Assembly (NCBI RefSeq): GCF_964340395.1
Contig: NC_135561.1
Location: 13,497,961-13,561,960, forward strand
Reading direction: 5' to 3'
Source: Glandiceps talaboti
Taxonomy: Eukaryota; Hemichordata; Enteropneusta; Spengelidae
DNA: 64,000 nt
The position numbers and the translations under genes were made by a program. The notes under the pieces are model-generated. The model was not told the DNA's origin. It searched no databases and worked only from the letters and a program-made list of their open reading frames with translations. Position 1 is the first letter of the stretch. Each line of letters starts with the position of its first letter. Positions 12,421 through 23,707 of this stretch are shown here, one piece after another.

Positions 12421-13138
12421 TCATCTTTAGTTAAAACACATATTTTAGTCTAGGTAGTAGTCCACGAAGTCAAATTTTACTCATATACTTATAACAATAA
12501 GTAATTGACAGCTGAAATGCAACTTAAATTGTTTCTTTTCCTCGATAATGACATTAACATTCAAACTAATATTCAACAAATTAACATGACCTCACTTTCT
12601 GAATAGTCTATTGAAAGTGATTATTAGCGCATAGCTGCTAGAAAATTAATTTTCCCTGACGAGGTGAAATTAGTTCTTTATTGAACATAATAAACTACTC
12701 ATCAACATTAACTACTTGAATAAATTTTATGCACCCTTTCCTCTGACAATCTCTTTTTAAAATGGCTTTAATTTAAGATATTTCGTCAGCACAACTATAG
12801 CTCTATCGGAGAGATAGAATTTGAACACGTATGCTTGTTGTATGTCACAATGATAATAGCACCTGTTGGTTTGTTATTCCTATGCGATAACCACTCTAGT
12901 AGGGAGTTGAGAGGAAGAGTAAAGGACAGTTGTGCCGCTATAGATCCATGCCAGGGGTAATAATTGTAAAGCGCCTTGAGCACAATGTGGGGAAACGCTA
13001 TATACAAACCAACATTATTATGATTATTGTAGTAAGTGTTTGTAGTCATGGTGACCATCGAAATGTTTTCAAATAAATATTTATTAGTGTAAGGTATTTA
13101 AAGCATAATATCCTTCTTTTCAGTAATGCTCTCAGAAA

Positions 13139-13141
13139 TTC

Positions 13142-13209
<68 letters not shown>
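13139..13209. repeat. (CAGA)n microsatellite
   Basis: About 17 CAGA units. A reverse-complementary (TGTC)n tract follows at about 13350, making an imperfect inverted pair. Confidence 0.95.
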
Positions 13210-13302
13210 CGAGACAGAAGCCTAGGTACATAGGGAGAATCAGCCAGAGAGACTGACTGACAGGCAAAGAGTCAGCCAGAGAGACTGACAGACAGACAGT
13301 GA

Positions 13303-13350
13303 GAACGGATGATATACGAGTTTTGACTGGCCTGTCTATTTCTTTATCTG

Positions 13351-13409
<59 letters not shown>

Positions 13410-16331
13410 ATTTCAGTCAACAGAACTCAACAACTTTTTTCTTGTATAAAATGATGATTTGGCTCCTCTTTCCCTTTGGAAGACAATTCAATATCAGCAT
13501 GTATATTTCTGAAGGTCAAGTTAAACTTATTTATGTTTGCTTATCGCGAGGCCTGACTTTGGACAGTAGGGTATGCCTGGCTTGGACATAGCTTCTGTAA
13601 CTTGTGAGTTCGAGTATCTGCTGGGGTCGGAAGATTACTGGTGAACCGGGTTTACTTTCATTTGAGTAGGCTTTGCCTATTTAAGGCTTGAATACCACAA
13701 CTACTATTCATTTAAAATATCATATTTTTATCATCTAATTGCCCTTTTTAACAAACTTGCCCAGTTTTGTCTTTTTCATTTGTGTGTATCCCGTCGTTTA
13801 CATATCTTGTGAGCTGTAGCGAACCACGATTGATCGCCAGCCTGCCTGTCGCGGCTATTGTTCATATTTGTATTCTTTGTTTGAGATATCGCAAGACTAC
13901 CGATATGTTGTCCATGCTATCAACCGACGACGAAGTCTGAGGTTGATTTCATGTACAACATCTAGTTACTCACACGATATTTTAGCATACACACAAAGTG
14001 AGAAAACAGGTCATTTCTTAGTTGGTACAACAATTAATACTTTACGAAAATATTATTGAATAAGCTTGGATTAGACAGGCTGGTGACCCATTGCTGAGTT
14101 GAGTTTAAACGAGAGAAATGGTCCGAGGCATGTTGACTGGCGTTTTTTAACCCTTAAGGCAAAGCAAATGAAAACCGTGTGCCTGGAATTATACGAAGGT
14201 TCATTACAGTAAAAGTAAGTTGTGTCTTGGAGTAATTCACTTGTTGAGTAACTTCCTAGTGATAAACTGAATTGAGTCGGTGTGTTTGACAACCAATACT
14301 TTGATATATTTTCACCTGTCGCGAAATGTGTGATTGTGTGAAACAAGCCAATTAATTTATAGAGAACCAAAGACAACGGTACCCAGGATTACACAAGAAA
14401 TAATTTAATCGTACGCGTGTTAAACTTGTAATGAAAAGATGTGGCACTTGGAACTAGCTACCTGCTTGAAATTCTATTACAAATAATTATATGATATATA
14501 ACATACGGCATATGTATGCGAAATGACCGATATGTATTTATGCCGTGTAATATGTTGGTAACACAAATTGGAAAGTGATATTGAAAGTAAACTACATATT
14601 CCACGAAAGGTTAGTTATTTGATGGTTGCATACTGACGCATATTTTATACGACAAAATAAAATTCTTCAGGTGCTGGTTTGAATGCCTTCTTTTTTCGAT
14701 GGTAATTTGACTTATCAGTTAATTTGACTTATCAAACAAGAATCCATATTCGCTTTTGTGCATTTTTAATTTACTGGCGTCAAGCCTGAATGCGCTATAT
14801 TGAAAAACGTCATCATCTTAACATAAGTCAATAATATTCCTGCATATATGTTTACAGTAGATACATTTTCACATTGTTTGTCATACTATGTTTTAGTTGT
14901 GTAATACAAATTTTCATCTAGTTTAATGCAATGCTCTTTCTTTTCACATGCGTATCGGTAAACGTATGCATACTATCGTTAAAAATTGAATAGCTAGCAT
15001 TTCAGTCAACAGAACTCAACACAAAGTGTGTTTAAAACGATGATGTGACTCCTGTTTTCGTTTGGAAGACAATTTGATATCAGCATGTATATTTCTGAAG
15101 CTCAAGTGAAACACATATGTGTTTGCTTATCGTGACGCGGGACTGTGGACAGTAGGGTATACCTGGCTTGGACATAGTTTCTGTAACTTGTATGTATCTG
15201 CTGGGTTCGGAACATTACTGGTGAACCGGGTGTACTTTCTTTTTAGTAGGATTTGCCTGATAAGGGCGTGAAATATGTCACATTGTTATCACTTACTTGT
15301 CGTTTTTACAAGTTTGCCAAGTTTTAACTTTTTCATTCATGTTTATACTGTCTTTTACGTTTCTTCTGAGCTGTAGGGAACCATGTTTGATCGCCAGTCT
15401 GCCTGGCGCGGCTATTGTTCACTTTCTATGTGTGAGATACCGCAAGACTACCGAGATGTTGTTTACGATATCAACCGACGCGGCGACGACGTCAGAGGTT
15501 AATACCATGTACATCATCTTGTTACTCACGCAATATTGTAACATACACACAAAGTGGGAAAAACAAGTGACTCTTTAAGTTGGGATAACAGTACTTCCAA
15601 AGTCTGCCTCAAGATCAAATACACGTGACTTTGCAAAGACTGATTACAGCCTGGCCGGGGCCCTGCTAAATGGCTTCACTGTATGTATGATAAGGATTCC
15701 CCTGCCTGTTAGACTAAACAAGATAATTCTGAATTGCCATTACGTTGAACGACCCGATTCGTTCAATTCAAAGTCCACAGCAGTACCGACGTAAGATAGA
15801 ATAAGGTGTGAATATAAAAAAATCATCTTACCTAGTTCTTGAAATACGAAGAGCAAAACGGTTGCCTTGTATTGTCGAAATGAAGAAATCTCCCGCACAA
15901 CAAAAGCCTCCTTCTTCAATATTGAACTTGAAGTGTCCGGATCAGAAATGAAAATTTTGTTGAACTTCACGATACGTTTCTCCGGAAATTAACCAACGGG
16001 TTTTGATACAGTGAATAATTGCTCTAAAGCAGTAACACTGTATGTAGTCGGTTGTCTGCTAGATTAAGGTGTTAGTGTTGCCCTATTAATAAAGGATGTA
16101 TCACGTGCTTTGTAGCTAATCATTTAACTAAGTGATATTCGCAATTACGTTCATGACATATCGCATGTATCAATCATCCGTAACACATACTGTTGACTTA
16201 AAGTGGCACGAACTGAGTTCATACAGTTTTTTCGCAGGTGAAAATACCAACATAAAGCCACAACTAAACTACTCCAGTGTAATAGTATTGTCAATGCATG
16301 CCTTCTATATTATTAATCAATTGTCTTCTGC
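13303..16331. repeat. Segmental duplication copy A (alpha + beta segments)
   Basis: Partial copy of the 5.37-kb unit. It starts at GAACGGATGATATACGAG, runs through the (TGTC)n tract (13350-13409), the alpha segment (13410-14410) and the beta segment (14415-16331), then diverges at CAATTGTCTTCTG, where copies B-D continue with GCATTGTTAGC. Beta is nearly identical to copy B at an offset of 5503 bp. It lacks the gamma part and the 588-bp block found in C and D. Confidence 0.9.
15383..15502 (+). CDS. 39-codon small ORF in beta segment, copy A (candidate)
   Basis: ATG-initiated small frame beginning MFDRQSAW and containing CEIPQDYRDVVYDINRRG, ending TAA just after AGAGGTTAAT, where a GT could also act as a weak splice donor. 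The older paralogous alpha segment (around 13830-13945) keeps the same frame (EISQDYRYVVHAINRR) but has ACG or ATT at the start position, and the differences are mostly amino-acid-changing, so purifying selection is not evident. It may be a small peptide, a first exon, or chance conservation. Confidence 0.25.
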   Translation: MFDRQSAWRGYCSLSMCEIPQDYRDVVYDINRRGDDVRG

Positions 16332-16332
16332 G

Positions 16333-16650
16333 AAGGGATAAAAAGTAAAGAGGGTTTTGTGGTGTGAGGGTCAGCAATCTCTAATAGTTTGGCCACACAA
16401 CTCAGAACATTTAAATATGTACTGTGTAGGGATAATTTAGTGTAGCGGTACTGTGGTGTGACGGTCAGCAATCTCTATGAGGATGGCCACACAACTCAGA
16501 CCTTTTAAATATGTACTGTGTAGGGATAAAAGTAAAGAGGGTTTTGTGGTGTGAGGGTCAGCAATCTCTAATAGTTTGGCCACACAACTCAGACCTGTAA
16601 AATATGTACTGTGTATAGGGATATAAAGTGTAGAGGGTTTTGTGGTGTGT
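16333..16650 (+). repeat. Tandem repeat of about 94 bp, 3+ copies
   Basis: Units start GGGATAAAAGTAAAGAGGG or variants at about 16334, 16428, 16523 and 16618. Each holds GGTCAGCAATCTCTA, GGCCACACAACTCAGA and ATATGTACTGTGTA. The array abuts the breakpoint of duplication copy A. Confidence 0.85.
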
Positions 16651-17138
16651 CTGTGTCAGACATAAGCTGTTGACAGATCACCATCATCAATTTTAACCAA
16701 GTGTCAGGTAGTATTTGTCAGACACATAATGTTGTTCTATTCTACCATACCTCATAGTATATGTAGTTATTTGAAGTGGCAATTTGCATCAAATATGTGA
16801 CCTCCACGAATAGGTTAACTGTCAGTATGAGTGTGTTTCAATGTAGTGATCTCTTGGTTCTATTAATAATGTATGGGGTAATGTTACTGTGCGGAATATA
16901 TCTCCAGAGAGCTAACATACATTCAAGGTCAGTCCAGTGGATAGAACACATTGCTACAGTCCTTGTATAAATATACTCTGAAGAGAAAAATAGAGAAGTA
17001 CATTTGTTCTACAACTGGATTTGAGAACAATGCACATCTCCTCAAATTGTCAAAAGCTTAAAAACATTCTTTTCCGCTAATACAACCATTCGTTACATAA
17101 TGGTTTTCAATTCGACTTGAAACAGTTTATATTTAACT

Positions 17139-17340
17139 GGTCAATACCAAATGTCTTGATATACAAAAGATTGCCACCTTATTTACATATCAAGCACGGG
17201 TCAATACCAAATGTCTTGATAAACAAGAGAATGCCATCTTATTTACATGTCATATTAATTTAAGCACTAGTCAATACCAAATGTTTTGATATACAAAAGA
17301 TTGCCATCTTATTTACATATCATATTCATTTTAGCAATCA
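17139..17340 (+). repeat. Short tandem repeat of 57-70 bp, 3 copies
   Basis: Three units containing GTCAATACCAAATGT(C/T)TTGAT, AAGATTGCCA and TTATTTACAT; the middle and last carry an extra CATATT segment. Confidence 0.8.
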
Positions 17341-17994
17341 CCCTTTATTGTTTTCTCTTTATTATAGACCTTGAGGAGCATGGAGATGTTACTCATAAGG
17401 GAACTAGGTGAAAATGCATAAGCAACGGTCATAGACCTTGACAACAGTTCCAAAGTGTAGATGAACGACGAAGACGAGATGGAATAAACATTGAATTCTC
17501 TATTTTCTCTTGTTTAACCAATGTCTGTGTCACACACAAGCTAATCACATTGACGTCCATTCTGCTAACCGAATATCGGCTTATATATGTCATGCACACA
17601 ATGTACATTGTGTATTGTTAGTATGCACACTACGAACTTTCGTGATAGATCTTAATAGTTGTTACAGATGGATATAATTTCTATATTTTCACCATTACAG
17701 TTGCTCTAAAATATGTCCATCAAACGAACACTATTGTTGCCTGGCCCTAGTGTTCCTCTTTGATTTGTCAACATTTTATAAAAAAAAATTGAGTTATTAG
17801 AACAGTTTTGCTTGTCATAAATAAAATGTATATGTCGTCCTTGTTACAACCATATATGTAACACATTGCTATTTTTATTTACAATGATATACACATTGCT
17901 ATTTGTATATTCACAAAGACACAATTACGAAATTTGAAGCTACAACATTGCACTTTTTGACTTTCTGCGATAATATCTATATTCGTCTGAAAGT

Positions 17995-18410
17995 TTAACA
18001 TTTTGAATAAAAGATTAGGGAGAGCCTTCCCCGACAAAGAGATTTTTATATGATAACAATCTAAAATCGGACATTTAATAAAAAACTTAAAGATATTGAG
18101 AGAGGGCTTCCCACAACGAAGCGTTTCTATCTAATATTATCGACAATATCAGCTAAATATCTAACACTTTGAATATCTTTTTGACTGACTACTCAGATGA
18201 GGGCGGGCTTTTCCCGACCGACAAAGCGTTTTTATTCGACAGTATCGTCTAAAAATCGAACCCTTTGAATGACTTACACAGATTTGAGGTTGAGGTCTGG
18301 CCTTCCACGACAAAGAGTTTTTATCCGATAGTATCATCTAAAAATCTAATATTGTTAAAAACTTAGACTACACAGAAGATAGAGGGTATTTCCCGACAAG
18401 ATTTTCTGTA
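17995..18410 (+). repeat. Diverged tandem repeat, about five units of 80-90 bp
   Basis: Recurring pattern of GAGGGCTTTCCCGACAAAG-like sequence, TTTTTAT, then a GATA(A/G)TATC(A/G) and TCTAA segment at about 18020, 18100, 18205, 18295 and 18385. Units are heavily diverged. Confidence 0.6.
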
Positions 18411-18631
18411 ACCATCGTAAATATTTTACCTTTATCGATAATCCGGTCATGAAATTTTGTGCAATGTCGCGCTTGCATGAGTTCAGCATTCCCGTTAATT
18501 TCTTTTATCTCACAGGTTGCAGTATAGAGAATGCAAGTATTAAATAAGTAATCAAAACAATGCTTCTGTTTTTACTTGTATCCTATACTTCCAGTCTACT
18601 TCTGTTTGTTATGTCGACAGCTTTTTTGTTA

Positions 18632-18738
18632 GTCTGTAAGGTACGCCGTGACGGGACGCCCTCACACATCGGCCAAACCCTCCTTGAGAGGAGGTCGGTA
18701 AGGGCAGAACGTCACGACGTATCTTACAGTCTACTTTT
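18632..18738. repeat. Foldback hairpin of about 105 bp
   Basis: Outer arms AGTCTGTAAGGTACGCCGTGACG and the reverse complement of CGTCACGACGTATCTTACAGTCTA pair over about 23 bp with four mismatches. An inner stem CCTCCT/AGGAGG closes a TGAG loop. The length and nested form suit a small foldback element or a pre-miRNA-like hairpin. Confidence 0.55.
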
Positions 18739-19439
18739 TTGTGTGTAACATTCATCAGGAAATCGTTTTTTCAAAATAACGTGAGTTCTATTCGTGGTCG
18801 TATGCATGTAGGTACAGTGATGCACTCAATATCTATTGGGATCGTGTCCGTAGAGTGACGCTGTCTGGTAAATGTGGACTATATGGCGTAAATCATCACT
18901 TATATTGACACCAAATGTCCATTTTAAAAGATAAAAAAATGAACATGTGGAAAGGGGACTAACATTATTTTCTGAAGTCATTACTAGAGGGCGCTACACT
19001 AGGAGAAATGTTTTCTTGATTTCATTGAATTTCTTTGGGATGTTATCATACAGTCGTTGGTGGCGCTGTTTATAAGAAAAATAATTGCGATCATTTCATT
19101 TGAATTCATTTTTGTTTTCCACTTACTCTCGGCTATTCAGCTCACCACTGATGGATCGCTTGTTGGCCGGGGTAGACTGGTGGTGGATAGTCTTAGTAAC
19201 CGAGACTGTATACACAGTTGCCACTTGGACAACCAACACAAATGTGTTCGCTTTAAGTGGTTGCCATTACCAAAAACCTTAGACAATCCGGACAATAATG
19301 TGATGTAATGCTACACGTGACCTATGAAAAAACTGGTGAGGTATATGAGCCAATTAGTTTTTATACCTATATTTGATTCAATACAAATTCTGCAATGTTC
19401 AGAGTATCATATCGGATATGTAATAGGTATTCTCTGTTA

Positions 19440-19640
19440 CATACACACATATGAATGTCAGTATGATCTTCTCGAACAAGAATGTGCATGAGTCATAAAT
19501 GACATATTCTTATTAATAATACGTCTGGACATATTGTTCGTAACAGGGGACATATACTCATGAATGTTTGCACTCCCACACATAAATATCCCGAACAAGA
19601 ATATGTATGAGTTATACAAACATATTCTTATTCATAATAC
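19440..19640 (+). repeat. Two diverged repeats of about 110 bp
   Basis: CGAACAAGAAT(G/A)TG(C/T)ATGAGT, followed by ACATATTCTTATT(A/C)ATAATAC, occurs twice (around 19473 and 19593). Many shorter CATATTC/GAATATG motifs follow up to 19910. Confidence 0.5.
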
Positions 19641-20885
19641 TATTCCAGCGTATTCAGGCTTCCATATTGGGTTTGCCTAAATATTCTTTGCAAAATACTT
19701 TAGGGAATATGAGAATGAATATGTATGTCAATTTACCCAACATATTCACTTTAAAATACTACGCATATGCAATATTCCGAAATATTCCGTAATATTCACA
19801 CTGGCATACGTAAGCATACAGAGATATAAGAATATTTCAGCATACTTCTGGCATACATAAAGTATTGCTGACATATGCTTGTTCGCATAGTACTGAATAT
19901 GCAGCATTTGGTGCAGTGCGTGTTAAACTTGTAATGAAAAGATGTGGCACTTGGAACTAGCTACCTGCTTGAAATTCTATTACAAATAATTATATGATAT
20001 ATAACATACGGCATATGTATGCGAAATGACCGATATGTATTTATGCCGTGTAATATGTTGGTAACACAAATTGGAAAGTGATATTGAAAGTAAACTACAT
20101 ATTCCACGAAAGGTTAGTTATTTGATGGTTGCATACTGACGCATATTTTATACGACAAAATAAAATTCTTCAGGTGCTGGTTTGAATGCCTTCTTTTTTC
20201 GATGGTAATTTGACTTATCAGTTAATTTGACTTATCAAACAAGAATCCATATTCGCTTTTGTGCATTGTTAATTTACTGGCGTCAAGCCTGAATGCGCTA
20301 TATTGAAAAACGTCATCATCTTAACATAAGTCAATAATATTCCTGCATATATGTTTACAGTAGATACATTTTCACATTGTTTGTCATACTATGTTTTAGT
20401 TGTGTAATACAAATTTTCATCTAGTTTAATGCAATGCTCTTTCTTTTCACATGCGTATCGGTAAACGTATGCATACTATCGTTAAAAATTGAATAGCTAG
20501 CATTTCAGTCAACAGAACTCAACACAAAGTGTGTTTAAAACGATGATGTGACTCCTGTTTTCGTTTGGAAGACAATTTGATATCAGCATGTATATTTCTG
20601 AAGCTCAAGTGAAACACATATGTGTTTGCTTATCGTGACGCGGGACTGTGGACAGTAGGGTATACCTGGCTTGGACATAGTTTCTGTAACTTGTGTGTAT
20701 CTGCTGGGTTCGGAACATTACTGGTGAACCGGGTGTACTTTCTTTTTAGTAGGATTTGCCTGATAAGGGCGTGAAATATGTCACATTGTTATCACTTACT
20801 TGTCGTTTTTACAAGTTTGCCAAGTTTTAACTTTTTCATTCATGTTTATACTGTCTTTTACGTTTCTTCTGAGCTGTAGGGAACC

Positions 20886-21005
20886 ATGTTTGATCGCCAG
20901 TCTGCCTGGCGCGGCTATTGTTCACTTTCTATGTGTGAGATACCGCAAGACTACCGAGATGTTGTTTACGATATCAACCGACGCGGCGACGACGTCAGAG
21001 GTTAA
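20886..21005 (+). CDS. 39-codon small ORF in beta segment, copy B (candidate)
   Basis: Identical to the small ORF at 15383-15502, in the same context. The identity reflects recent duplication and is not evidence of function. Confidence 0.22.
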   Translation: MFDRQSAWRGYCSLSMCEIPQDYRDVVYDINRRGDDVRG

Positions 21006-21242
21006 TACCATGTACATCATCTTGTTACTCACGCAATATTGTAACATACACACAAAGTGGGAAAAACAAGTGACTCTTTAAGTTGGGATAACAGTACTTC
21101 CAAAGTCTGCCTCAAGATCAAATACACGTGACTTTGCAAAGACTGATTACAGCCTGGCCGGGGCCCTGCTAAATGGCTTCACTGTATGTATGATAAGGAT
21201 TCCCCTGCCTGTTAGACTAAACAAGATAATTCTGAATTGCCA

Positions 21243-21490
21243 TTACGTTGAACGACCCGATTCGTTCAATTCAAAGTCCACAGCAGTACCGACGTAAGAT
21301 AGAATAAGGTGTGAATATAAAAAAATCATCTTACCTAGTTCTTGAAATACGAAGAGCAAAACGGTTGCCTTGTATTGTCGAAATGAAGAAATCTCCCGCA
21401 CAACAAAAGCCTCCTTCTTCAATATTGAACTTGAAGTGTCCGGATCAGAAATGAAAATTTTGTTGAACTTCACGATACGTTTCTCCGGAA
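21243..21490 (-). other. Exon-like minus-strand frame, copy B (also in A, C, D)
   Basis: Minus-strand open frame of 76+ codons after a TAA. It ends in CAAGAACTAG/GTAAGATG, a good splice donor at about 21336, with the frame continuing past it. It holds FISDPDTSSSILKKEAFVV and SSFRQYKATVLLFVFQEL. There is no ATG and no family I recognise. Equivalent stretches lie at 15740-15985, 26613-26860 and 31983-32230. It could be an internal exon of a duplicated gene or chance. Confidence 0.2.
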
Positions 21491-22207
21491 ATTAACCAAC
21501 GGGTTTTGATACAGTGAATAATTGCTCTAAAGCAGTAACACTGTATGTAGTCGGTTGTCTGCTAGATTAAGGTGTTAGTGTTGCCCTATTAATAAAGGAT
21601 GTATCACGTGCTTTGTAGCTAATCATTTAACTAAGTGATATTCGCAATTACGTTCATGACATATCGCATGTATCAATCATCCGTAACACATACTGTTGAC
21701 TTAAAGTGGCACGAACTGAGTTCATACAGTTTTTTCGCAGGTGAAAATACCAACATAAAGCCACAACTAAACTACTCCAGTGTAATAGTATTGTCAATGC
21801 ATGCCTTCTATATTATTAATCAATTGTCTTCTGGCATTGTTAGCAGAGTTAATTGCATCGTAAGGATGTCATCGGAGCGTTTATTATATGATATATCTTA
21901 CTACTAGCTTTGAGTTCAGTCAATTGCAATAAATGGTTAAGTGTACTTCAGCAAGTACAGTTCTATGAGTACATTTCAAGTCTCACCTATATAATACAAC
22001 AACATACAAACTTGCACTCAACTCGATTGAAGTGAAAGCCAGGTGCCGGCCACATAGACGGAGTGGCGATTATTCAAGAAAACAATTACAAACAAGGTTC
22101 GATTACAATGAACAAGTAAATACTTCCCGAACTGCTAACCGACAGTTGCTATGGTAACGACTACATACGTAAATCTAGTGATATAATTACAGGAGGTTGA
22201 CAGTCTT

Positions 22208-22297
22208 ATGGTTAGTAGTTGTATACCGTTGGGATGCAAAACACACAAAAAGAACCCTCCGACTTGCACAATCGCCGCCAAGGAAAAACCAGAATGA
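22208..22297 (+). other. 29-codon ORF resembling a THAP-domain N-terminus, copy B
   Basis: ATG-initiated MVSSCIPLGCKTHKKN, then stop after 29 codons. The Met-[VP]-x-x-Cys-x4-Cys opening is how THAP zinc-finger proteins start, but the expected FHxFP motif does not follow. Copies occur at 27578-27667 and 32948-33037. A THAP relic is possible; chance resemblance is not excluded. Confidence 0.2.
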
Positions 22298-23142
22298 TGT
22301 AAAAAACCTTGTATATTAAGGTAAACAAAATTCTCTGGAAACCTGTGTCCGTGGCCTTGCGACTTGTAGCGGGTGGAGAATGTCGGACCTCATTCGATTT
22401 TACATAGATCTACGCAATATAATAAAATACATGAAAGTACACAGTACAAAAATTAGAACTGGAACGTCGAAGGGATACAGAATGAAATGTGTCCATCTAC
22501 GAAGAGAGCACTGACTAGACTGCCAGTTCGTCCTAAACCAACGCCCAACACACATGGTCACTCCACACGTGGCCGTCACCTTTAAGCCTCTATTTGCTCA
22601 ATGTCAATATTATATTTAGGCGAAACGTTGAGACATTAATTTACCGCTATACTACGTACCGCGGGAAATACTAAATATACAGCAAAAAGTACGCCCTAAA
22701 CAGTATAAACTCATTTTGTGCCCCTTGAAATCTAGACATAATTGCAGACATGTGTCACGATGGGGATTCCTCCTTTTGCGTCTGTAAGGGGTAGACTGAA
22801 ATTCCTTTATAAAGCCGGAATGCAATATTTAGTGTATTTATATCGAAAAGAAGATATCCTGTGAATAATGTTGACTAACAAGGCATCAAACCACCAGATT
22901 CATAAACGAAAAGATATTGTGTTCCTCTTCAAAGCTTGGTTTCTAGTTCTGTGAAGAAAACCAAGCTCTGTCATACTATAAAAGACAGCAGTTATTGTCA
23001 TGTGAAGGTGTCCTCTTGTAATGGAATGGTATGAATATATCAAGTTCGGCCAGCTGTTGAACTCTGGTGAACACTGGTTGTTATATTTCTGTTTTCCGTT
23101 TACTTCATTGAAGCGTGTAAATGTATATTTAAGCGATAAACC

Positions 23143-23275
23143 ACCCCCTGGGGATGGTATACCACTCGGTTTTGACCAGTGAACTCAATATATGCACTCG
23201 CTATCGCTCGTGCATATATTTCGTGGTATATTTCGTGCATATATTTCCCACTGAATATCGTGAGTGGTTTACCCA
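23143..23275. repeat. Partial palindromic element in gamma, copy B
   Basis: Left arm ACCACCCCCTGGGGATGG, then GGTTTTGACCAGTGAACTC, loop GCACTCGCTATCGCTCGTGC, then an incomplete right arm. The same sequence recurs in copy C at about 28513-28645; the full palindrome survives only at 33872-34015. Confidence 0.75.
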
Positions 23276-23576
23276 GTCCTAACCAGGAAAATGTTTGTGC
23301 TATCCACTAAACCAACAATTCATTTTGATGTGCACAGTGTGTGTTACCTAGAAAATACTATAAAAACATGCATTGCCCATTCCCCCACAATTCCATGTTT
23401 TCCCCTCCCACTGTATCAAAATCAGGATCTCCCTGCCACAATTCTTCTTCTTTTATTCCCCTACCACTACGGATCGAATAAAATTGCCTGTTTACTAAAA
23501 CAACTATTTGCAAGGACAGCTTGAAGTTCGTTGACTGCACCTATAATTTTCTAGTCCGGATTTTAACCGTGCGTAG

Positions 23577-23622
23577 GAACGGATGATATACGAGTTTTGA
23601 CTGGCCTGTCTATTTCTTTATC

Positions 23623-23707
<85 letters not shown>

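Larger units (their letters stand above)
19918..23576. repeat. Segmental duplication copy B (beta + gamma segments)
   Basis: Begins at GCGTGTTAAACTTG, matching 14415 in copy A, and runs through beta into gamma (21830-23576), which ends at the GAACGGATGATATACGAG junction with copy C. Against copy A the beta part differs only at scattered positions, e.g. GTGCATTGTTAA for GTGCATTTTTAA. It lacks alpha and the 588-bp block. Confidence 0.9.

Noticed and set aside
15297-15578. 93-codon frame identical in four array copies
   Set aside because: Begins with TTG, is not kept in frame in the alpha paralogue, and its identity among copies is explained by recent duplication.
22020-22110. GGTTCGATTAC resembling a tRNA T-loop
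   Set aside because: No acceptor, D or anticodon stem can be formed around it.
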